Source: Acidimicrobiia bacterium (GTDB lineage Bacteria; Actinomycetota; Acidimicrobiia; Spongiisociales; ZC4RG35). Taken from it: DNA of 64,000 nucleotides. Positions 60,354 through 64,000 of the stretch are shown one piece after another (position 1 is the first letter of the stretch; every line of letters starts with the position of its first letter). A program made the translations under genes and the position numbers. The stretch is taken from assembly GCA_028285585.1 (NCBI GenBank), contig JANQOU010000006.1, positions 310,001-374,000 on the forward strand. The letters are read 5' to 3'. Under the pieces are notes generated by a model. The model worked only from the letters and a program-made list of their open reading frames with translations, searched no databases and was not told the DNA's origin.

Positions 60354-61376
60354 TCAGTAGACGACGAGGGTCTCGACTGGCGCCGCCAGCGCCATGCTCC
60401 TGGCGCCCCAGTATTCGCCAAACCTGTGCCGCAAAGCACCTGGCTTCTCCGCGTAGACGCGACGACCCAGAATCTCTGCAGCCGTCTGGAGTTCGGCACG
60501 GCGTTGGGCTATCAGAGCGGCAAACAGCGAGCGCTCGCGGGGATTGCGGCAAAGGTCTGGCCGGTTGTGAATCAGCTCCGCCAGCTCCGCCAGATCATGG
60601 TCCTCTCCCAAGATCTCGCCGAGTCGGTCGAGTGTCGCGGCCAGACCGACAACCACCTCGGGCCAGAGCGGGGCCAAGAACTCGATCTGGTGCCTCAGGT
60701 ACTTGGCGCGTTTGCGCCACTCGTGAAAGTCATAGCTCGTTCGCGACCTGTAGGCGGCAACCATCTCTGTGCGACCGCGACTGTAGGTGTCGTGCAACCC
60801 AGGCTCGATGGCCGCGTAGTCGTCCCTGATGCCGAGACCGTAGACAGCGCTGGCATCGGGATCGGTGGGCCAAGCCGTATAGCGGCTGTGTGCCTTCTCC
60901 AGGTTGTGGACCACCCGTCCTATCAACTGGGGATCCTCCAAAGCAGTCAATTCGATGAGGTCGCGACGATGCGTCAGGCGGGCCAGGAGCTCATCAAAAG
61001 TGGAAGGTGCCAGCAGATCGCCGTACAAATCCCGGATCAACATCCCCGCCTCAGTGACAGCGAAAGATGACCTGACTTCCGCCAGCAACCGACCGGTGTC
61101 GCGGATCGCCCGATCCTCGTATCCGAACACGCGCTCGGTGAGCTCACCGCGCACCAGGCGGAGGAGAGCGCGGACCCGCTTCATCGACTTGCGCGATTGG
61201 TGCACCGCATTAGCGAACTCATCTTCACCGTCGAAGAAACCCGCGGCAGCCAGCTCGAGCTGATCGATTGCAACCCTCTTGACACCATTGGCCAGGGCTT
61301 CCGACTGGCCCAGAGCAACCCGAGCGTCGATATCGGAGAGGGTGGTGGGTGGCGAGTAGGTGGCCGGGACGGTCAC
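60354..61376 (-). CDS. CHAD-domain protein
   Basis: The 340-residue all-helical protein has two CHAD repeats: the first includes ANAVHQSRKSMKRVRALLRLV and the second FHEWRKRAKYLRHQIEFLAP. The conserved histidines with trailing Arg/Lys (HQSRKSMKR, HEWRKRAKY) bind polyphosphate in this family. No CYTH domain is fused or adjacent, unlike in many CYTH-CHAD proteins. Probable role in polyphosphate binding or granule association. Starts at GTG 61376, 12 bases from the divergent Nudix gene. Confidence 0.9.
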   Translation of the reverse strand: MTVPATYSPPTTLSDIDARVALGQSEALANGVKRVAIDQLELAAAGFFDGEDEFANAVHQSRKSMKRVRALLRLVRGELTERVFGYEDRAIRDTGRLLAEVRSSFAVTEAGMLIRDLYGDLLAPSTFDELLARLTHRRDLIELTALEDPQLIGRVVHNLEKAHSRYTAWPTDPDASAVYGLGIRDDYAAIEPGLHDTYSRGRTEMVAAYRSRTSYDFHEWRKRAKYLRHQIEFLAPLWPEVVVGLAATLDRLGEILGEDHDLAELAELIHNRPDLCRNPRERSLFAALIAQRRAELQTAAEILGRRVYAEKPGALRHRFGEYWGARSMALAAPVETLVVY

Positions 61377-61388
61377 CCGTTCAGCGTA

Positions 61389-61862
61389 ATGTCGCGCCTC
61401 ATGAGATCAGCGGGTCTTCTCCCCTACCGGCTGGACCCATTCGAGGTGCTGATAGCCCACCCTGGCGGGCCGTTCTTCCGGGGGCGGGACCAGGGTGCGT
61501 GGTCGCTGGTCAAGGGCCTGGTCAAGAAGAACGAGAGCGACGAGTCCGCCGCTGCCCGCGAGTTCGAAGAGGAGACGGGCTGGCGCGCACCCGAAGCCCA
61601 GTGGGTTGCTCTGGGCGAAACCGTGCTGCGATCCCGGAAAGTGGTCGTGGCTTGGGCGGTGGAACAAGAGTTTGAGATGTCCTCCTTCAACCCCGGGACT
61701 TTCACTCTCCACGGCCGCCAATACCCGGAAATCGACCGCGTCGAGTGGTCTACACCGAAGCTGGCTCGGTACCGGCTGAACAACGCGCAAGGTGTCTTCA
61801 TCGCTCGACTAGAAGCCCACCTGGGGTTGAATGGAAGTCCAGAAAGGAGTCTCGATGAGTGA
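61389..61862 (+). CDS. Nudix hydrolase
   Basis: The 157-residue protein has a clear Nudix box [20 protein letters not shown] followed by TGW (about residues 45-67), fitting G-x5-E-x7-REUxEExGU. [20 protein letters not shown] and WSLVKG come before it. The segment is close to diadenosine-polyphosphate or nucleotide-sugar Nudix enzymes, but the substrate cannot be stated. ATG 61389 is preferred; ATG 61401 is possible. It overlaps msrB by 8 bases and diverges from the CHAD gene. Confidence 0.92.
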   Translation: MSRLMRSAGLLPYRLDPFEVLIAHPGGPFFRGRDQGAWSLVKGLVKKNESDESAAAREFEEETGWRAPEAQWVALGETVLRSRKVVVAWAVEQEFEMSSFNPGTFTLHGRQYPEIDRVEWSTPKLARYRLNNAQGVFIARLEAHLGLNGSPERSLDE

Positions 61863-62247
61863 CATGCCGCAGACGGAGTCGGAGTGGCGAGACAAGCTGA
61901 GCCCCGAGCAGTATCAGGTGTTGCGACAAGGTGGCACAGAGCGGGCTTTCACCGGCAAGTATTGGGACACCAAGGCTGAAGGCGTGTACCGATGTGCAGG
62001 TTGTGGCGAGAAGCTGTTCTCATCGAACACGAAGTTCGAGTCGGGGTCCGGATGGCCGAGCTTCTACAAGCCGCTCGACTCCGGCATCGTCGATGAGGAA
62101 GAGGACCGTTCGTTCGGGATGGTGAGGACCGAGATCAAATGCGCCAACTGCGGAGGCCACCTCGGTCACGTCTTCGATGACGGACCGAACCCCACCGGTC
62201 TTCGCTACTGCGTCAACTCCGCCTCGCTCGACCTCGAGACCGACTAA
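61855..62247 (+). CDS. msrB: Peptide-methionine (R)-S-oxide reductase
   Basis: The 130-residue enzyme reduces R-isomers of methionine sulfoxide. The structural zinc cysteines are in [11 protein letters not shown] and [14 protein letters not shown], and the catalytic cysteine in [24 protein letters not shown] and RTEIKC are also typical. ATG 61855 follows AAAGGAG and is preferred over an upstream in-frame start at 61831. It overlaps the Nudix gene, so the two are coupled. The S-isomer enzyme msrA is at 24168. Confidence 0.96.
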   Translation: MSDMPQTESEWRDKLSPEQYQVLRQGGTERAFTGKYWDTKAEGVYRCAGCGEKLFSSNTKFESGSGWPSFYKPLDSGIVDEEEDRSFGMVRTEIKCANCGGHLGHVFDDGPNPTGLRYCVNSASLDLETD

Positions 62248-62354
62248 CCGACGAGTTAGTCACCGCTCCCCTCTCCCAGGGCTCGTGCCGCATGAGCGCC
62301 GCCTGTGGCCGACGGTTTATAAACACTGCTCACGAAGCAAGCCGGCATGGGTAA

Positions 62355-62680
62355 GGTGTAGAAATCTGGTGAGGCGAAGGAGGAGGTGCCAGATGAGGTT
62401 TCGTTCTCTGTGTCGGCAACTGCAACTCGTGACACGCCGACCGCTGTGACACCGACACGTGCTTCTGGGAGGCCCATGCGCTGACTTCGCTCGTATGGAG
62501 CTGTGGAACTCCGAGCCAGAACCCGGGAACTGGGAAGGCACAGCTCTGATCCTTGAGGCGGGTCATCCAACCCTCTCCACCCACCCTGATGGGAGGAAAG
62601 GAACGTGCAAAAGGATGGCCCGCCTCAAGCTTTGAAAGCAGGCGGGCGGGAGCGTAGCCACGACAGACCCGCCGCGCCCC
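62355..62680 (+). ncRNA. Candidate structured RNA or structured leader in a 0.5-kb gap
   Basis: The 507-base gap 62248-62754 has no convincing gene but several complementary pairs in series: 62364-62369 with 62389-62394, 62410-62416 with 62452-62458, 62498-62505 with 62539-62546, a 17-bp stem 62552-62568 with 62613-62629 (one G-U pair), and 62645-62650 with 62668-62673. A TATAAA box at 62317-62322, rare in this GC-rich DNA, could start a transcript near 62330. It does not match RNase P, tmRNA, SRP or common riboswitch landmarks that I know. The strand is chosen from the downstream gene and the TATA-like box; either strand could be used. Confidence 0.4.
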
Positions 62681-62754
62681 GAAACCTTCTGATGGTTCAC
62701 ACCTCGGCAAGTTGATGCTCACGAGTCGGGGGTAGTGACGGTAACTTTCCCGGC

Positions 62755-63675
62755 GTGGCACGACAGCGGCTGGCGACGGTCACCTCCGAATTCGGCTCCG
62801 GAAAGCGGGAGTCTCACGATGCAACACCGTTTTACGAGCGGTTCGCCGCGCCGATCATCTCCAAAGATGAGCGGGTCAACCCCCCTGCGTCCCGCGACAC
62901 TCTCTTCCACGGTGACGCCAGGCACATGACTGACGAGCAGGTCGCTGACCGCTCGGTGGCCTTGATGATCACATCGCCCCCTTACTTCACCGGCAAGGAG
63001 TACGAGACAGACGTGAGCGAAGGCCACGTCCCATCGAGCTATGTCGAATACTTGGAGAATCTCACCGAAGTCCTGGCCGTGTGCCTGCGCAAGCTGGAGC
63101 CCGGCGGGCGAATGGCGGTCAATGTCGCGAACCTCGGGCGCAAACCCTATCGGTCCTTGTCAGCCGACGTGATCAGGATCCTCCAGGACGAGCTGGGGAT
63201 GCTGCTTCGCGGAGAGATCATCTGGCAAAAAGCGAAAGGTGCAGGTGGCAGCTGTGCTTGGGGCTCATATCGCTCGCCGCAGAACCCAGTTCTTCGCGAC
63301 ATCACCGAGCGGGTCGTCGTTGCATCCAAAGGCCGCTTTGATCGGGCCATCAAACGAGCCGACCGCAAAGCAGCAGGACTTCCCCATGAACCCTCGATCG
63401 AAACCGATGAGTTCCTCAACGCCACCCTGGATGTGTGGGACATCCCGTCCGAGTCGGCGACGAAAGTCGGCCACCCGGCGCCTTTCCCCACGGCCTTGCC
63501 CAGAAGGCTCATCGAGCTGTTCACCTACAAAGACGATCTCGTTCTCGACCCGATGATGGGCTCTGGCTCAACAGCGGTGGCCGCCGTCACCGCCGGGCGT
63601 CACTATGTGGGGTTTGACACGGAGACGGACTACATCGAGCTTGCCGAGAAGCGGATCGCTGAGGTGAGCCGATGA
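62755..63675 (+). CDS. DNA methyltransferase, beta class, probably N4-cytosine specific
   Basis: The 306-residue protein has the motifs in beta-class order: MITSPPYFTGKEYETD (motif IV SPPY) near residue 73 and, at the C-terminal end, VLDPMMGSGSTAVAAVTAGR (motif I FxGxG-type) near 265-275. LEPGGRMAVNVANLGR and GEIIWQKAKGAGGSCAWGSY lie between. SPPY, rather than DPPY or NPPY, favours N4-cytosine methylation. No restriction endonuclease gene is adjacent, so it may be a solitary methylase. Start is GTG 62755; the phosphatase gene begins in its stop (ATGA). Confidence 0.9.
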   Translation: MARQRLATVTSEFGSGKRESHDATPFYERFAAPIISKDERVNPPASRDTLFHGDARHMTDEQVADRSVALMITSPPYFTGKEYETDVSEGHVPSSYVEYLENLTEVLAVCLRKLEPGGRMAVNVANLGRKPYRSLSADVIRILQDELGMLLRGEIIWQKAKGAGGSCAWGSYRSPQNPVLRDITERVVVASKGRFDRAIKRADRKAAGLPHEPSIETDEFLNATLDVWDIPSESATKVGHPAPFPTALPRRLIELFTYKDDLVLDPMMGSGSTAVAAVTAGRHYVGFDTETDYIELAEKRIAEVSR

Positions 63676-64000
63676 GCTATCGGATCCTGGCCGTCTGCGC
63701 CGGGAACATATGCAGATCACCAGCAGCGGAGGCAGCCATCAGGCGAGCAGCTGAAGAGTTCGGGATCGAGGTCGAAGTCGACTCTGCGGGAACGGGTGCC
63801 TGGCACATCGGCCAACCCCCGCACCCAGAGTCGATTGCCGCCGGAGCGAGAGCCGGTCTGGAAGTCGAGGGCAGGGCCAGAAAGGTGCACACCGCCGACT
63901 TCGACCGGTTCGACATCATCCTCGCCATGGATCGGTCCAACATGCGAGACCTGGAGCACCTGGCGCGCTCACTCGAAGACCAGGCGAAGTTGCGGCTGTT
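63672..64000 (+). CDS. Low-molecular-weight protein-tyrosine-phosphatase (partial, cut by window edge)
   Basis: The first 109 residues are visible. The phosphate-binding loop CAGNICRSPAAEA (C-x5-R) is at residues 9-21, followed by VEVDSAGTGAWHIGQPPHPE and the substrate-pocket ILAMDRSNMRDL. Low-molecular-weight phosphatases act on tyrosine-phosphorylated proteins or, in some cases, arsenate. The acid loop (DP motif) is beyond the window. Start ATG 63672 overlaps the methyltransferase stop, implying a shared transcript. Confidence 0.92.
   Translation, partial: MSYRILAVCAGNICRSPAAEAAIRRAAEEFGIEVEVDSAGTGAWHIGQPPHPESIAAGARAGLEVEGRARKVHTADFDRFDIILAMDRSNMRDLEHLARSLEDQAKLRL

Noticed and set aside
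62330-62761. Minus-strand frame of 143 codons in the gap before the methyltransferase
   Set aside because: Composition is not convincing, no ribosome site was seen, and the same bases form serial hairpins; treated as non-coding.
1-64000. CRISPR arrays, tRNA and rRNA genes
   Set aside because: No repeated spacer pattern and no GTTCGA-type T-arm outside coding sequence was found on reading both strands, but a short tRNA could be missed without a scan.

Overview
The window is a dense stretch of a high-GC actinobacterial chromosome. It holds about 70 genes on both strands, very short gaps, many ATGA/GTGA/TGATG stop-start overlaps, and frequent GTG or TTG starts. The GabD2-type dehydrogenase, class F-type sortase, LCP protein, RskA-type anti-sigma factor and MpaB-type protein all fit Actinobacteria. 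A deep lineage such as Acidimicrobiia is plausible, but this is an inference. No rRNA, tRNA, CRISPR array, transposase or phage gene was recognised.

Region 1 (1-9.7 kb) looks accessory. It holds the tail of a small secreted protein, two paralogous lipoproteins (239-1132 and 5354-6187), a MacA/MacB-like export operon (1139-4213), a third lipoprotein, and two paralogous sigma factor/membrane-partner cassettes. The cassettes (6274-7598 minus, 8282-9598 plus) diverge around a secreted beta-gamma-crystallin-like protein with two calcium-clamp motifs (7673-8263). The membrane partners share six cysteines outside the membrane and lack a zinc anti-sigma motif. This is the most system-like unexplained unit in the window.

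Region 2 (9.7-31 kb) is mainly metabolism and envelope. It has a small HTH protein, a drug-export type ABC operon, urocanate hydratase, tRNA-dihydrouridine synthase, an aminotransferase, a minus-strand operon (amidohydrolase, maf, lipoprotein, thioesterase), tandem S41 proteases, homoserine dehydrogenase, msrA, a Rid protein, a PPOX protein, a lytic transglycosylase-like protein, a cation exchanger, and several proteins of unknown function.

Region 3 (31-44.7 kb) starts with a LigC-type DNA ligase and a stand-alone LigD-type polymerase flanking a four-gene ABC operon. A SigK/RskA-like pair, an MpaB-like protein, lipid-type enzymes (alpha/beta hydrolase, PlsC, KAS III) and a sortase/DUF4397 pair follow.

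Region 4 (44.7-64 kb) contains gabD2-modABC with a divergent MOSC gene, a dienelactone-hydrolase-like protein lacking its nucleophile, an MFS exporter, and a degenerate site-2-protease-like membrane protein. Next is an ECF sigma gene translationally coupled to an Ogt/Ada-zinc fusion, apparently an alkylation-response module. Transketolase, an FAD oxidoreductase, an LCP protein, a double DUF427 protein, a CHAD protein, a Nudix hydrolase, msrB, an N4-cytosine-type DNA methyltransferase and the start of a low-molecular-weight phosphatase end the window. The 0.5-kb gap before the methyltransferase folds into serial hairpins and may encode a structured RNA. A 47-bp palindromic repeat occurs twice, in opposite orientation, at 14.5 and 53.7 kb.
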